Shown: positions 39,401 to 46,370 of the stretch, piece after piece
Layout of the letters: every line of letters starts with the position of its first letter
Position numbering within the stretch: position 1 is the stretch's first letter
Assembly: GCA_035610835.1 (NCBI GenBank)
Contig: CM069456.1
Span: 33,153,359 to 33,217,358 of the forward strand
Reading direction: 5' to 3'
DNA from: Ophiura sarsii
Taxonomy: Eukaryota > Echinodermata > Ophiuroidea > Amphilepidida > Ophiuridae
DNA length: 64,000 nt
Program-made: the position numbers and the translations under genes
Notes under the pieces: generated by a model
Database searches by the model: none
Told to the model about the DNA's origin: nothing
The model's input: only the letters and a program-made list of their open reading frames with translations

Positions 39401-42400
39401 AAATTGTGAACTCTTCAACCAAAATATGACCTCTTTGGAAACTCTGTTAAAATCATTGACCATGCGCAGCACAAATCTTAATTTAAATGGTATGCATGTA
39501 ATTTGTGCTCTTTTATTTCCACTACATATTTAGTAGATATCAACTGTTCGTAATGTTTTATGAAACAATAAATTGAATGGTGTAATGGAATTGTTCAGCT
39601 TGAGTGATTTATACAATACTTTGTAAACAACAGGTTTTGATCACCAATTTTCCAAAATATGCCACGTCGTAATGGATAAAGATATTTATACTGATAATGA
39701 TAAATAATAATAATAATGGCATTTATAATGCGCCGTCAATCTAGGTGAGCTATTCCGAGGCGTGAACATATTAAACAAAAATACAAATTAACATGAAAAA
39801 TACATAAACAAGGATGATTTGCATATATACAAAGAAATCAATTATAAACTGAGTCAAATAATATCTTGTTTTTAACAAGTTCTTAAAAGAGTCAAGTGAA
39901 TCACAGCATCTCAAATTATAAGGTAGTGAGTTCCAGAGAGTTGGTGCAGCAACCGAAAATGCGCGATCTCCAAATGAAGAAGTAGTCCGTGGAACAACAA
40001 GTAAAAGTTTATCAGATGACCGGAGAGTATGTTTTGGATGATATGGAACAAGAAGATTAGCAATATATGTTGGTGAAGTGCCATACAGAGCTTTCCAAGT
40101 TAAAAAAAGAAGTTTAAAATGAATCCTTTCGCGAACCTGAAGCCAGATAAAATTGACGGGAGTAAATTAGGACTGCAATGTTGTCTGTATATTTGTAGTA
40201 CGAACCTGCAAGATGCTCTATAAGTCCAAATGATCTGGTAGTAAATTGTCAACTTGCTGATTGATAACCTGTGATTAGATGATTTTGGAAAGCCATTCAG
40301 GTGTGTTAGTCTGTATACAGGGTGTATCAAAAAAAAATAGGACTCTGTTTCATGATGGTGTTATACTTGTCAAAACAACTGGACCATGACCAATTCACCT
40401 TCAGTGCATTCGGCTGTTTGATCCCACATAATGTGTCCGTTTTATTCTGAGAACACCGTAACTTGCTGGCCCAGTTCTGTTTTTAACTGATTCAAATACC
40501 TGAATATACTGGCCATCTTTAGTAGAAATTTCAGAACATTTGTTGGTGCCAGTTCTGAGAAATAGAGCTTTTGAATATTATTATTTACTATAATAGCGCC
40601 CTCATCGGCCACATTTCCCATAGGGTTACATGTAAAATATGTATCAAGTAGAAAATGCCGATGATTTAAAAAGGGCTCGAACAATTTTCTTGAAATTTTC
40701 ACCGTATACTCTTATTCATTAGCACTACCTAAATCAGGTCAAACCATAAAAGAGCCACTATATAATCTTTTTTATCCCATTATTTTTATTATAAAGTAGA
40801 CAGTCAAACAGCCGTGTGCAAAGCCCAACTAATAATGATAATATTCTGAAAATCTGAGATTCATCCAATGAAAAATATGACCGCCAGCATAATTTGCGTA
40901 AACCGTGTCATTTATTACTCTGTACAATGGGATTTACACATACAAACCAGAAAATGACATGCCTATGTTACTCTACCTTTACTGTGTGAATTTCAAGATT
41001 CTCGAAATTAAATGCCCGCAAAAATAGCAGTAATTTTAAATTCGCGAAATTAGTTTCATCCAGAATCCAATGAAACATAATGCAAACATTTATAAATAGT
41101 AGAAATAATTCCAAATTTGAACTTAATGTTTTATCAATGGTGTATGACCTTGAATTATCCAGAGTTGCCAGAAGGCGTCGACTTCCTGGTGACGTCAGGG
41201 GATGTTTTTGATGACGTAATTTGGATCAATTAGTTGTATAGGTGACTAAGTTGTAAAGGCTCCCTCATCGCTATTCATTAGGTGCTGTTTCATGTCATTA
41301 TGACATTTTCTGAGATACGACCACCCATTTTGCCTTATGGTGATCATATGGAATATCAATAATTGCTAAATCACAATGTTCTTTTTCTTACTCAGGAGTG
41401 CCCAAAGATATCAACTACAAGTCCCTTAAAGAAGATCTAACAACAATAAGTGGCGTAAAAACCGCTCACGGTCTTCACATATGGTCTCTTACCACAACCC
41501 AACCTGCTTTAGCGGCACATTTAACTGTTGGTAAGTTTTACCCTAACCATACCCCCAGTGCCACAAATGTCCACGGTAAAGTCTGTCTGTGCCAGTTGGC
41601 GTGGCACTTTTTTGATGAAATAATGGCCCCAGGCTACATAGTTGGGCGAATATACTCGCCCAAATATAGTTGGCTCGCGTGGCGCACTGGTAGACCGTCC
41701 GTCTCACAATTGAGAGGTTGTGGGTTCAAGCTCCGGTGGCGGCGCCACTCTTTTTGTCCGCGTTTTTGTCGTTGAAAAAAATTCCCTTGGAAAATTAGGT
41801 CGGTCTGAGTAAAATACAGACATGAATTATTATATTTTGCATTGGACTTTTTTTCACTGGATAAAACACTTCCTTTTACTTAGCAAATGATGTTCATCTG
41901 AAAGGAATAACATGCACGATGGTGCTGCACCGACTGTTAATGAATATACACTCGTCAAAAGAAGTTCCTGGACACTTAAATTAAATTAATATTTAATAGA
42001 ATATATATAATTATATATATAATTATATATATATAATTGTATATCAAAATAAGCAGAAAGTAATCCTCTAACAGCTTAACATGGAATTTAGACATGATCA
42101 CTCATGCATGGCAGATCCCATTCACTTGACAATGGCAAGAAGATTGCAAAAAATTGGATAATCCCTCCATTCAAATGACTGTAAATGCTCATTTCTTGCC
42201 ATTTCCTTTTACGCACCTTACCATTGCTTAATGAATGTGCTCAGCCATGCATGAATGCGTACATCTTAATTTCATACAGACATGATACTGATAGAGAATT
42301 ATTGTCTGCTTATTTTGACATGCAATTGTTTAATTTATATTAAATGTTTATGTGAAATATTTGAACTTCAATGAGTGTCCAGGAACTTCTTTTGACGAGT

Positions 42401-44780
42401 GTATAATATACAGTTTTACTTTAATAGAAAGGATTAGTTTTCCCAAATCAAAATAAATAAGAAGAATGGATGTGCTTTGACAAGGAAACATAAAACTGGT
42501 GAGGGTGCACAGTGATTTGTGTTTATGTACCAGTACTTGAGATCAGGGTTGTAGCTAGACCAGATTGAGTGCCAGACAATTTTACTGACGACTAGCGAAT
42601 GAAGTGCAGTGGATCATGGAATGGGGTCTAGAGGCCTTCTAAATGTTTTTTAAGGGGTTATAAATGCACTTTGAGGGTTCCTGCCACATAATTTCTTGTT
42701 TTATAAGGCAGTTTAATGATTTTTTTTAGTGCCGGATTTTTTACCCTTATTTTTTAAGAGTGCCAGACGCTCGGTGGCGTATCCAGGGGGGCCCAGCAGG
42801 CCATGGCCCCCCCCCCCATTGAAAAAAGAGTTTAAAAAAAAGGAAAAAGAGGAGAAGGAGAAGAAGGAGGAAGAGGAGAAGAAGGAGGAAGAGGAGAAGA
42901 AGGAGGAAGAGAAGGAGGTAGGGGGAGGAGGAAGGGTAGGGACATATGCGGTGCAAATGTGAGGGACGTTTAAAACATTATACTAGACCTTTTTAGTGTT
43001 AAAAATACCAATTTTGCACGTATTAATTTCAATGTTTCAATATTCAAGCTTAACAAGAGGGCTTCAGGAACGTTGTTTCTGGACCATTTTAGTTCAAAAA
43101 CTGGGTTTTTTTTGCTCGATTCGCGCTCACTTTTTCAACAGGTTTTAACATTATAATGGCCTTCAAACCATACCAAATATTCTAAATATTATGCGGGGGA
43201 CGTTAAAAACACCATACTGGACCATTTAAGTGTTAGAAATGACAATTTTTGCGCGCTTCGCGCGTATTAATTTTAATAAGTTATTATTTAAGCTTAACAA
43301 GGTGGCTTCAGGACAGTTTTCCATGACCAATTTTAGTTTAAAAACTCAAAATTTGTGGGCGCTCCGCCCGAATACAGGTTTTAACATTATTATGACCCTC
43401 AAACCACACCAAATATTCTAAATATTATTGTGCACGCTTCGCGTGAGTATTAGTTTCAATATTTCATTATCTAAGCTTAACAAGATGGGTTCAGGACAGT
43501 TTTTCATGACCATGTTAGTTCAAAAACTCAAAATTTTGCGCGTGCTCTGCGCGGAGTGTTTTCTAGAGGTTTTTTATTTATTATAATGGTCCTTTTAAAC
43601 TACACCATACTCTAAATATTATGTGGGGGACGTTAAATATGTCATACTGTACCTTTTTAGTGTTAAAATCACCATTTTTGCGCGCTTTGCACGTATAGGG
43701 TTCAACGTTTCAATATTTAAGATCAACAAGATGGCTTCAGGTTTTTTGGCCCCCCCATCAAAACAGTCCTGAATACGCCATTGTGGACGCTGGGCACAAC
43801 TTCCGGACGGCCCCGTCCGGCTTAGCTACAACCCTGCTTGAGATCCATGTCCTATTCATTATAAGGAGTGTCCTGTTGACAGCATATCATTATTTCCATT
43901 GTTATTGACCTATGTTGACTCTCTGTAGGTTAAACTTAGGAGTGGATTTATGAAGGATGTAGGGTTTTCATGGATTTGCCCGATAGGCATTTTCTCTCAT
44001 TTCAGGCAAATTTGTCCATGTATCATTTTCAGGGTTTTTTTACTCAGATTTTAAACAATTTTTAGCCTTTTCTCAAATTGACTGTTTCCATCCTTGGATT
44101 GTTATTGTTACCATATGTGATGCGATCTGTGAAAACCCGCCGGATGTCGCAAAATGTGAACTAGGGAATATGGGTAAAATTTAACAAATAAAAAAACACC
44201 CAAAAACCAAAAACTTTTATTTTTATTAGATTTTTTAAAGAAAATTAGTTTCCAATTCTTTGTGTCATCATCTTTCATGAATTTCACCTTCAAAAACTAA
44301 CTTAAGTCCCTTCTATTAATAACCTTATAATGTTATTATATTGAATTATGTATCTTTTTTGGCCTGTTTTCATGATTTCTTGTTTTGTAGCTTTTGATGA
44401 CATCACAATCATCATTCAATCGTAACTTTTTTGTAGTGATCATAGAAAAATGATCGAAACAGTTCTGTAATCAGCACAGTTTTAGCTTTCTTATGATATA
44501 AATATCTCCAATATGAAAAATGCCACCATGTGACGGGTTTTCACAGATCGCATCACATATTCAAAAACTGTCAATAGCTGATTTTTAAAACTGGTATTTA
44601 TGTCTTATTGGTTCCCTGTTGTTTGTCTTTGCAGAAAATGGTGTTGACAGTCAGGTGGTCCTACAAGAAGCCTCCCAAATGGTGAACAACAAATATAACA
44701 TTCAGTTTTCTACCATACAAGTTGAACACTACAAACCTGATGTAATGGATAACTGTGAGAGATGCCAGGGGCCATGTTAG
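15562..44780 (+). CDS. SLC30-family zinc transporter (ZnT2/3/4/8-like), 7 coding exons
   Basis: Joined exons are 15562-16114, 29162-29308, 31271-31424, 33909-34158, 37997-38102, 41396-41530 and 44635-44780. They total 1491 nt, or 496 residues plus TAG, with intron phases 1,1,2,0,1,1 and GT/AG borders throughout. Seen: HCH at 147-149; six membrane spans at about 164-185, 191-216, 234-257, 270-291, 342-367 and 373-397; zinc-site pairs H200/D204 (TM2) and H347/D351 (TM5); a His loop with HGHSH at 295-299 and 306-310; HIWSLT in the cytosolic domain; and a Cys-rich end (C489, C492, C496). In this family such proteins exchange protons for Zn2+ and load secretory or endosomal vesicles as homodimers. 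The HCH plus CxxC combination points to the ZnT2/3/4/8 group; I cannot say which vertebrate paralogue is closest. The N-terminus before TM1 (~163 residues) is long for the group. An in-frame TAA at 15553-15555 supports this start. Confidence 0.93.
16236..16545. mobile_element. Miniature inverted-repeat element, intron 1
   Basis: Left TCAAAACAAAGAATTCTCGA is inverted at the right. TTATA abuts both sides (16231-16235, 16546-16550). It begins ~120 bp after the exon 1 donor. Confidence 0.75.
17948..18304 (+). pseudogene. Transposase N-terminus, Tc1/mariner type, broken
   Basis: The first 68 codons encode a helix-turn-helix region: [17 protein letters not shown], then [19 protein letters not shown] and a degenerate GRP-like hinge. 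This is the DNA-binding start common in mariner-related transposases. A TGA at 18155-18157 breaks the frame, but similarity continues in the same frame ([21 protein letters not shown]), the second helix-turn-helix. It stops at TAA near 18302. The catalytic DDE/D domain is absent. Confidence 0.8.
19133..20425 (-). mobile_element. 5'-truncated Penelope-like retroelement
   Basis: A perfect 15-bp direct repeat, ACAATATTAAATCAG, lies at 19118-19132 and 20426-20440 and bounds 1293 bp. On the minus strand the element is open from its very first codons, showing truncation within the reverse transcriptase gene, and it ends with ~115 bp of 3' sequence. Flanking repeats of this length with 5' truncation fit target-primed reverse transcription. 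It is the youngest member of a three-level nest. Confidence 0.9.
19249..20424 (-). CDS. Penelope-like reverse transcriptase / GIY-YIG endonuclease, N-terminally truncated
   Basis: An uninterrupted 391-codon frame. Reverse transcriptase motifs: [15 protein letters not shown] (residues 48-62) and the catalytic YVDD (85-88), followed by QLPMLDTMI and [12 protein letters not shown], typical of Penelope-like elements. The C-terminal GIY-YIG nuclease starts at [20 protein letters not shown] (281-300), with its two-Cys insert, R304, the H318 region and the E348 helix. Earlier fingers and palm motifs, including the first catalytic Asp, lie beyond the truncation, so the copy cannot be active. The first Met is only the first ATG in the remnant, not a native start. 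The lack of stops or frameshifts suggests recent insertion. Confidence 0.9.
   Translation of the reverse strand: MIRTLLEEDVTLKDRTTLTVDDIMELLSFCLNTTYFMFNDQIYRQEAGVAMGSPVSPIVANLFMEWFECLALSSFTNPPSFWARYVDDTFVVIDRDQVTAFTDHINNITPSIKFTMEQEDNGQLPMLDTMIHKKDDGSLKVTIYRKPTHTDQYLAMESHHPLQHKLGVIRTLEHRAKTLVTEEAKDKVAELETIRTALGHCGYKRSHFSLANSHKRRNHSAPSVPIKGSVAIPYARGVSEGLRRVFRKRGIQVHFRPRNTLRELLVSPKDKVEKGERCHTVYHISCKTCDASYIGETKRPLSVRSSEHKREQSPVAIHASDTGHNIPTDQAKIIDQDESWFSRGVREAAHIRIHRSTLNRDAGRYYLPAVYNPLLSRLTPSGVDDSEDIHQ
20853..21047 (+). mobile_element. TATAGTTTGATCAG miniature element, intron 1
   Basis: Left TATAGTTTGATCAGTTCCAA is inverted at the right (TTTTGAACTGATTCAACTA). The interior has CCTTACAGCAGCGAATGAAT and GCGGAGAGATAAAAAC. 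One of four copies in this window. Confidence 0.8.
21266..21759. mobile_element. Miniature element with GGGCCGTATTCTCG ends, intron 1 copy
   Basis: Left GGGCCGTATTCTCGTAC and right GTACGAGAATACGGCCC, flanked by TTT (21263-21265, 21760-21762). Arms contain repeated TTAAACACGGTTTTAAGCTA and ACACGCGTCTA. 494 bp. Confidence 0.85.
21930..22090 (-). mobile_element. tRNA-derived SINE, intron 1
   Basis: On the minus strand GATTTAGCTCAGTTGATAGG (A box) and CCCGGGATCAAATCCCGG (B box) are well kept, followed by TTTTTCGGGTTAAC and GGGAGTTAGGGTTAATG. The 3' limit is unclear. Confidence 0.72.
22198..22543. mobile_element. PIF/Harbinger-like miniature element, GGCCAAAAAAA type, intron 1
   Basis: TTA at 22195-22197 and 22544-22546. 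The left arm AATTGTTATGTTGTCCTC is inverted at the right. CCGCCCGCTCCGGATTTAGG and a T-rich centre are shared with 38134-38507. Confidence 0.8.
22544..24483. other. Intron 1 interior
   Basis: AT-rich with TACATGTACATG runs near 22990 and 23180-23235, and a small inverted-repeat element at 23583-23716. No exon signal matching the transporter. Confidence 0.6.
23583..23716. mobile_element. Small inverted-repeat element, A-rich ends, intron 1
   Basis: AAAAAAATGTTGTGTTGCCC is matched by GGGCAACACAACTTTTTT. The centre has ACCCGACCGACCGG, also seen in the Harbinger-like set. No clear target duplication. Confidence 0.6.
24488..24959. mobile_element. TTAA-flanked miniature element, intron 1
   Basis: Left GGGCGCACCACACCAAAT and right ATTTGGTGTGGTGCTCTC are inverted, between TTAA at 24484-24487 and 24960-24963. 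The duplication fits piggyBac or Kolobok; the ends do not decide between them. Confidence 0.8.
25360..26105 (+). repeat. Spaced CACCCTRTA motifs, intron 1
   Basis: CACCCTATAT or CACCCTGTA occurs near 25363, 25564, 25741, 25899, 26069 and 26090, mostly 158-201 bp apart. It may be a degraded tandem array or stacked Tc1/mariner ends. Confidence 0.5.
26270..26760. repeat. Cluster of three hairpins, intron 1
   Basis: AAACGGTTGTAACAT pairs with ATGTTACAACCGTTT (26283-26327); TAACGGTTGTAAC pairs with GTTACAACCGTTA (~26496-26531); GGCCATTCAGTA and AATGTTTGACATA pair with their inverses (~26671-26750). TGACATA recurs in the loops. Confidence 0.75.
27591..27844 (-). mobile_element. TATAGTTTGATCAG miniature element, reverse copy, intron 1
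   Basis: Both ends readable (TATAGTTTAATCAGTTCC and the inverse of TATAGTTTGATCAGTTCC). The interior is in the opposite orientation to the other copies. TAATTTATA occurs just outside each end, offset by a few bases. Confidence 0.78.
28256..28477. mobile_element. Diverged copy of the TGTGACGCGATC element, intron 1
   Basis: The right end GATCGCGTCACA and the GACATCCGACTCATTCC block match the family; the left end is reduced to ACACATGTCGGCAGTTTTC. The interior shares TTGTTCATCATTTAAAA with the 58.6-kb copy. Confidence 0.7.
28809..29119. mobile_element. hAT miniature element in intron 1, next to exon 2
   Basis: Starts TAAGGCTGT and ends ACAGCCTTA, flanked by a perfect 8-bp duplication ATGCATAC (28801-28808, 29120-29127), diagnostic of hAT. 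The arms are rich in GGGTACCCGGGTACCCG palindromes. The centre is A/T homopolymer. It ends 42 bp before exon 2. A related, end-less fragment lies at 27340-27430. Confidence 0.9.
29162..29308 (+). CDS. Zinc transporter exon 2 (TM1-TM2, first zinc site)
   Basis: Acceptor AATCCAG|GTGG and donor AGAGCAG|GTAAGT, both phase 1. Encodes residues 185-234, including [10 protein letters not shown] with H200 and D204, the CDF zinc ligands of TM2. The acceptor lies only 34 bp after the target duplication of a hAT-type miniature element. Confidence 0.93.
29335..29645. repeat. Imperfect fold-back, intron 2
   Basis: ACCGACATCAAGAAGAG and CCACAATGCATTGCG on the left are inverted at about 29596-29645. It begins ~26 bp after the exon 2 donor. 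Confidence 0.5.
30466..30760 (-). mobile_element. 3' end of a non-LTR retrotransposon, intron 2
   Basis: A minus-strand frame encodes [12 protein letters not shown] and [10 protein letters not shown], the end of CR1/L2-type polymerases, then GCGCTTTATAAATC and a (TTA)n tail (30466-30500). The 240-codon frame around it is partly chance read-through. Confidence 0.75.
30920..32752. other. Introns 2-3 around exon 3
   Basis: Apart from exon 3, AT-rich sequence. A lone AGGGTGTCCCAAAT near 31129 resembles a Tc1/mariner end without a partner. 32404-32530 has G-rich and C-rich blocks and CAGTGGCGTGCG, possibly a degraded hAT. Confidence 0.5.
31271..31424 (+). CDS. Zinc transporter exon 3 (TM3-TM4)
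   Basis: Acceptor TTTTTACAG|AG completes E234, and donor ATCAT|GTGAGT leaves phase 2. Encodes TM3 ([13 protein letters not shown]), the short TM3-TM4 link with FDIKPD, and most of TM4. The residues match the CDF pattern without gaps. Confidence 0.92.
32756..33064. mobile_element. PIF/Harbinger-like miniature element, intron 3
   Basis: Termini start GGCCTAAAAAAAAAG and continue into TTTGATTGGCGTTACCCGAC; the right side is inverted. TAA flanks both ends (32753-32755, 33065-33067). Confidence 0.82.
33185..33325 (+). mobile_element. Degenerate tRNA-derived SINE, intron 3
   Basis: TAGTTCGCGGACTGCC and GATCCGGATTCGTTCC resemble A and B boxes. The tail GGGTTAGGGTTAA matches the other copies. Confidence 0.5.
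33355..33859. mobile_element. Miniature element with GGGCCGTATTCTCG ends, intron 3 copy
   Basis: Same element as 21266-21759, same orientation and similar end to end. Flanked by TAT (33352-33354, 33860-33862). Its end lies 49 bp before exon 4. TTT and TAT suggest a 3-bp target duplication. Confidence 0.87.
33909..34158 (+). CDS. Zinc transporter exon 4 (His loop and TM5, second zinc site)
   Basis: Acceptor TCTTTACAG|A and donor AATTTAAA|GTGAGT, ending in phase 0. Encodes residues 285-368: the end of TM4, the His/Gly loop with two HGHSH blocks, a KKKK stretch and TM5 with HVIGD (H347, D351). A 505-bp miniature element ends 46 bp upstream of the acceptor. A decayed partial copy of this exon lies 92 bp downstream. 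Confidence 0.93.
34251..34418 (+). pseudogene. Vestigial duplicate of the 3' half of exon 4
   Basis: Starts as GAGAGG-TTGTCC and can be aligned with exon 4 from 34003 to about 34155. Translated near the original frame it keeps [15 protein letters not shown] and [12 protein letters not shown], matching [15 protein letters not shown] and [12 protein letters not shown] of the real exon. Small insertions break the middle: one frame meets stops and the other replaces HVIGD with residues lacking both zinc ligands. A GTATGT sits where a donor might be, but there is no matching acceptor. The G-rich sequence at 34170-34250 may be the decayed His-loop part. I read this as an old tandem exon duplication that never worked or has died. 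Confidence 0.85.
34419..35239. other. Intron 4 interior
   Basis: AT-rich, no gene or complete element. ACTACCCTGTATACA near 34960 is an isolated TIR-like motif. Confidence 0.6.
35240..36294. mobile_element. hAT element, non-autonomous, intron 4
   Basis: Left end CAGGCGCGTACGCAGG and right end CCTGCGTACGCGCCTG are inverted. They are flanked by ATAATGCT (35232-35239) and ATAATACT (36295-36302), 7 of 8 bases matching. It contains a G run after the left end, a GA-rich tract (35310-35400) and a Pol III box-B-like stretch near 36185-36205 (minus). No coding region. Confidence 0.85.
36958..37210. mobile_element. TGTGACCCGTCA miniature element, intron 4
   Basis: Begins TGTGACCCGTCACATCAAAA and ends GACGCGACTGGTGACA, between TA copies. 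It shares about 250 bp with the copy at 49330-49585. Confidence 0.78.
37428..37934. mobile_element. piggyBac-like miniature element, intron 4
   Basis: Termini CCCTTTGAACCCG and CGGGTTCAAAGGG sit between TTAA copies (37424-37427, 37935-37938). TTAA plus a CCC start is the piggyBac signature. Near the left end ACCCGATAGGTTGA is repeated in a stem-like arrangement. It ends 58 bp before exon 5. Confidence 0.85.
37997..38102 (+). CDS. Zinc transporter exon 5 (TM6)
   Basis: Acceptor ACATTTCAG|CCT in phase 0 and donor ATGGAAG|GTAAGT in phase 1. Encodes [13 protein letters not shown] and TM6, then the conserved link into the cytosolic domain (DALHVLMEG). A piggyBac-like miniature element ends 58 bp upstream of the acceptor. 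Confidence 0.92.
38134..38507. mobile_element. PIF/Harbinger-like miniature element, second copy, intron 5
   Basis: Closely related to 22198-22543. TAA precedes it at 38131-38133. The right edge runs into TTAAGGCC, so its exact last base is uncertain. It begins only 31 bp after the exon 5 donor. Confidence 0.75.
38508..39689. other. Intron 5 interior
   Basis: TAAGGCCAATAACC at 38508 may start another Harbinger-like element, but no right end is found. The rest is AT-rich. Confidence 0.5.
39690..40310 (-). mobile_element. 3' end of a CR1/L2-like LINE, intron 5
   Basis: The minus strand reads [33 protein letters not shown] and SFKNLLKTR with upstream frameshifts, then GCGCATTATAAATGCC and a (TTA)n tail near 39700. 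Same broad group as 30466-30760 but a different subfamily. Confidence 0.8.
40311..41395. other. Intron 5, 3' part
   Basis: ACAGGGTGTATCAAAA at 40318 resembles a Tc1/mariner terminus; the partner is not seen. No other feature before exon 6. Confidence 0.5.
41396..41530 (+). CDS. Zinc transporter exon 6 (first half of cytosolic domain)
   Basis: Acceptor CTTACTCAG|GAG and donor ACTGTTG|GTAAGT, both phase 1. Encodes [14 protein letters not shown] through HGLHIWSLT and AAHLTV, the ferredoxin-like cytosolic domain. H428, H431 and H445 align with histidines near the cytosolic metal sites of ZnT8 (alignment by eye). Confidence 0.92.
41642..41765 (+). mobile_element. tRNA-derived SINE with upstream palindrome, intron 6
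   Basis: GTGGCGCACTGGTAGAC (A box) and GTGGGTTCAAGCTCC (B box) lie in a tRNA-like order. A 22-bp near-palindrome (TTGGGCGAATA and its partner) ends ~10 bp before it. The relative at 53262 has the same arrangement. It lies just after the exon 6 donor (41531). Confidence 0.7.
41949..42401. mobile_element. Tc1/mariner-type miniature element, intron 6
   Basis: A long terminal repeat starting CACTCGTCAAAAGAAGTTCC is inverted at the other end, with TA on both sides (41947-41948, 42402-42403). An (AT)n tract lies at about 42001-42040, and most of the arms pair with each other. Confidence 0.88.
42772..43783. mobile_element. hAT-like element with four internal repeats, intron 6
   Basis: Left end CGGTGGCGTATCCAGG and right end CCTGAATACGCCATTG are imperfectly inverted, flanked by CAGACGCT and TGGACGCT (6 of 8 match). 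Inside is an AGGAGGAAG-type simple repeat (42841-42920). Four diverged copies of a ~180-240-bp unit follow, each with TTTTGCGCG, GTATTAATTTCAA and AGCTTAACAAG and a phrase like GCTTCAGGA. No coding capacity. Confidence 0.75.
42838..42922 (+). repeat. GA-rich simple repeat (GAGGAGAAGAAGGAG)
   Basis: A 15-bp purine unit repeated about five times inside a hAT-like element. It produces apparent Lys/Glu-rich and Leu-rich frames that are not genes. Confidence 0.85.
44116..44557. mobile_element. TA-flanked miniature element (TGTGATGCGATC ends), intron 6
   Basis: Ends TGTGATGCGATCTGTGAAAA and its inverse are perfect over more than 20 bases, between TA copies. It belongs with other TGTGAC-ended elements in this window. 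It ends 77 bp before exon 7. Confidence 0.82.
44635..44780 (+). CDS. Zinc transporter exon 7 (C-terminus and stop)
   Basis: Acceptor CTTTGCAG|AA completes E449, and the TAG stop is at 44778-44780. Encodes the last strand and helix of the cytosolic domain, then [20 protein letters not shown] and a terminal Cys. The CxxC pair (C489, C492) is typical of the ZnT2/3/4/8 group and binds zinc with the HCH motif in ZnT8. A TA-flanked miniature element ends 77 bp upstream of the acceptor. Confidence 0.92.
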
Positions 44781-45280
44781 AAACGATATGGCTATAGTAT
44801 ATCCTGAAAATGACATCCAGTTCTCTCTAGCCTTATAACAATTAGATGGAACAGTATTAATCAGCTTAGAGAAGATGTGGTTATAGTCTATCCCAAATAT
44901 CACCTCCGGTTCTCTTTAGCCTTATAACAAATAGATGAAACAGTATCAATCAGCTGTGCAACTTTTGGAGATGATAGTACCCATGTAAGGATGACAATAT
45001 CATTATAGTACATCCCAAAAACATGACCTATGTAAAGGATGACTGTAGGAGTTGTAAGGAACAAATTATATTTGGATATCACTATAATCTATCCCAAAAA
45101 CAATGCAGTCATGGATTATGTATAGAAAGCAAGATGCTGTCTGGAAGATGTCACTATAGTTTATCCCAATATGTGACCTGCTGAGGTATAAAGATATCAC
45201 TTTATTTGGTCCCGAAATGTGCCATATTTTCTTGGATAGAGAGAGACCCATGTTAGGATATCAAGTATATTCCTAATAAA
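44781..45280 (+). promoter_or_regulatory. Probable 3' UTR with degenerate internal repeats and poly(A) signal
   Basis: Directly follows the transporter stop. A motif like GATRTCACTATAGTYTATCC recurs near 44790, 44875, 45000, 45080, 45150 and 45190, and once more near 45455. A longer unit containing TTCTCTYTAGCCTTATAACA is present twice (about 44820-44870 and 44910-44957). AATAAA at 45275-45280 is the first good poly(A) signal; another is at 46033-46038. Transcript ends are not visible from sequence. Confidence 0.5.
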
Positions 45281-46139
45281 TAGACTTGAATAGAATAACT
45301 GTGAGAGATGCCAGACTCAGTTTGGATAGAATTATAGTTACAAAAAAAATGACCCGCTGTAATGGCTACAGGCCCTTTTTGGTAAATCATTAAATTCCAC
45401 TCCCAACAATTCTGATCAGCTGTGATTTTATACAGGACACTGTAGATCATATTGGGATATTATAGTGTGTCCCAAAAAGGATATCCATGAAAGATGTGAG
45501 GAACCATCTTCAAGAAGGCTCTATAATAAAGCAACCTGCTTTGGTGATAAGCAATCCATGAGATATGCCTGGAATGTTACTTGCTATCATCATAGAGGCT
45601 GCATGAAGAGTTTTATCGCAAAATGTGATATCCATATTCCCAAGTTGAGATTGGGGCCAAATGAAAGATCATTTATTCAAGATCTAAAAAAGACATTATC
45701 CTTTACTTTTTGATTTTTGTTCTTTTAATTTTAACTTGAAATCTTGTCCTCATGTCCTCAACTAAAAGTATACGTTATAATATTAAGCATTTATTGTGAT
45801 GAATCTTTCTAAACTCTTCAAAAACGTTCTGACAATCTTTCAATGGCTTATATTTTGCATATTTTGTGATTCCAATGATACCACATTTGTAGCAATTACT
45901 GGTTCCAGTGCTCAGCCACTTGCTTGAGATTTCCCCATGCTAAAATCACCACTATATTTGTGCTCAAAAGAGCATCTCATCAGTCAGTAGAGGATCTTTG
46001 TATACTGTAGTTGCCAATGTAACACTTCATTGAATAAAACAGCAGTGTAATTGTTTTTGAGCAGATAATGTCGGTGATTTTGGCACTTTGATACTGATAT
46101 CTCCACATATGAGACTTATCATCACATAATGATCGATAA

Positions 46140-46370
46140 GTCGCAAGTGTACATTAGGAGATGTGGTCCAATAAACATGCCACGAGTCAATAGAAAACAA
46201 AGGAATTTTGCAGCCTCAATTTGAATTTTGACAGGGAAAACATTGAGCAATTTCGACATGTTGCATATCGTTTTAAAGTTTGTATTCTGAGCATTATGAA
46301 TCTGGACAAACCTAAAATAAATATTTCTGACTTGATTCTCATTTTGTAATGTCAGGTCTCATATTCTCAA
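46140..46370 (+). repeat. Dispersed repeat, copy 1 (partner at 50045-50310)
   Basis: CATTAGGAGATGTGGTC, TCAATAGAAAACAAAGGAAT and AATCTGGACAAACCT occur in the same order as in the partner. No coding capacity or clear ends. Confidence 0.65.

Noticed and set aside
41673..41765. Functional tRNA gene
   Set aside because: The A and B boxes are good but the acceptor arms do not pair, so it is a tRNA-derived SINE.
41398..41775. 125-residue protein at exon 6
   Set aside because: Exon 6 ends at a consensus donor at 41530; the remainder reads into a SINE.
45465..45713. 82-codon frame downstream of the transporter
   Set aside because: It overlaps the repeated 3' sequence and has no family features.
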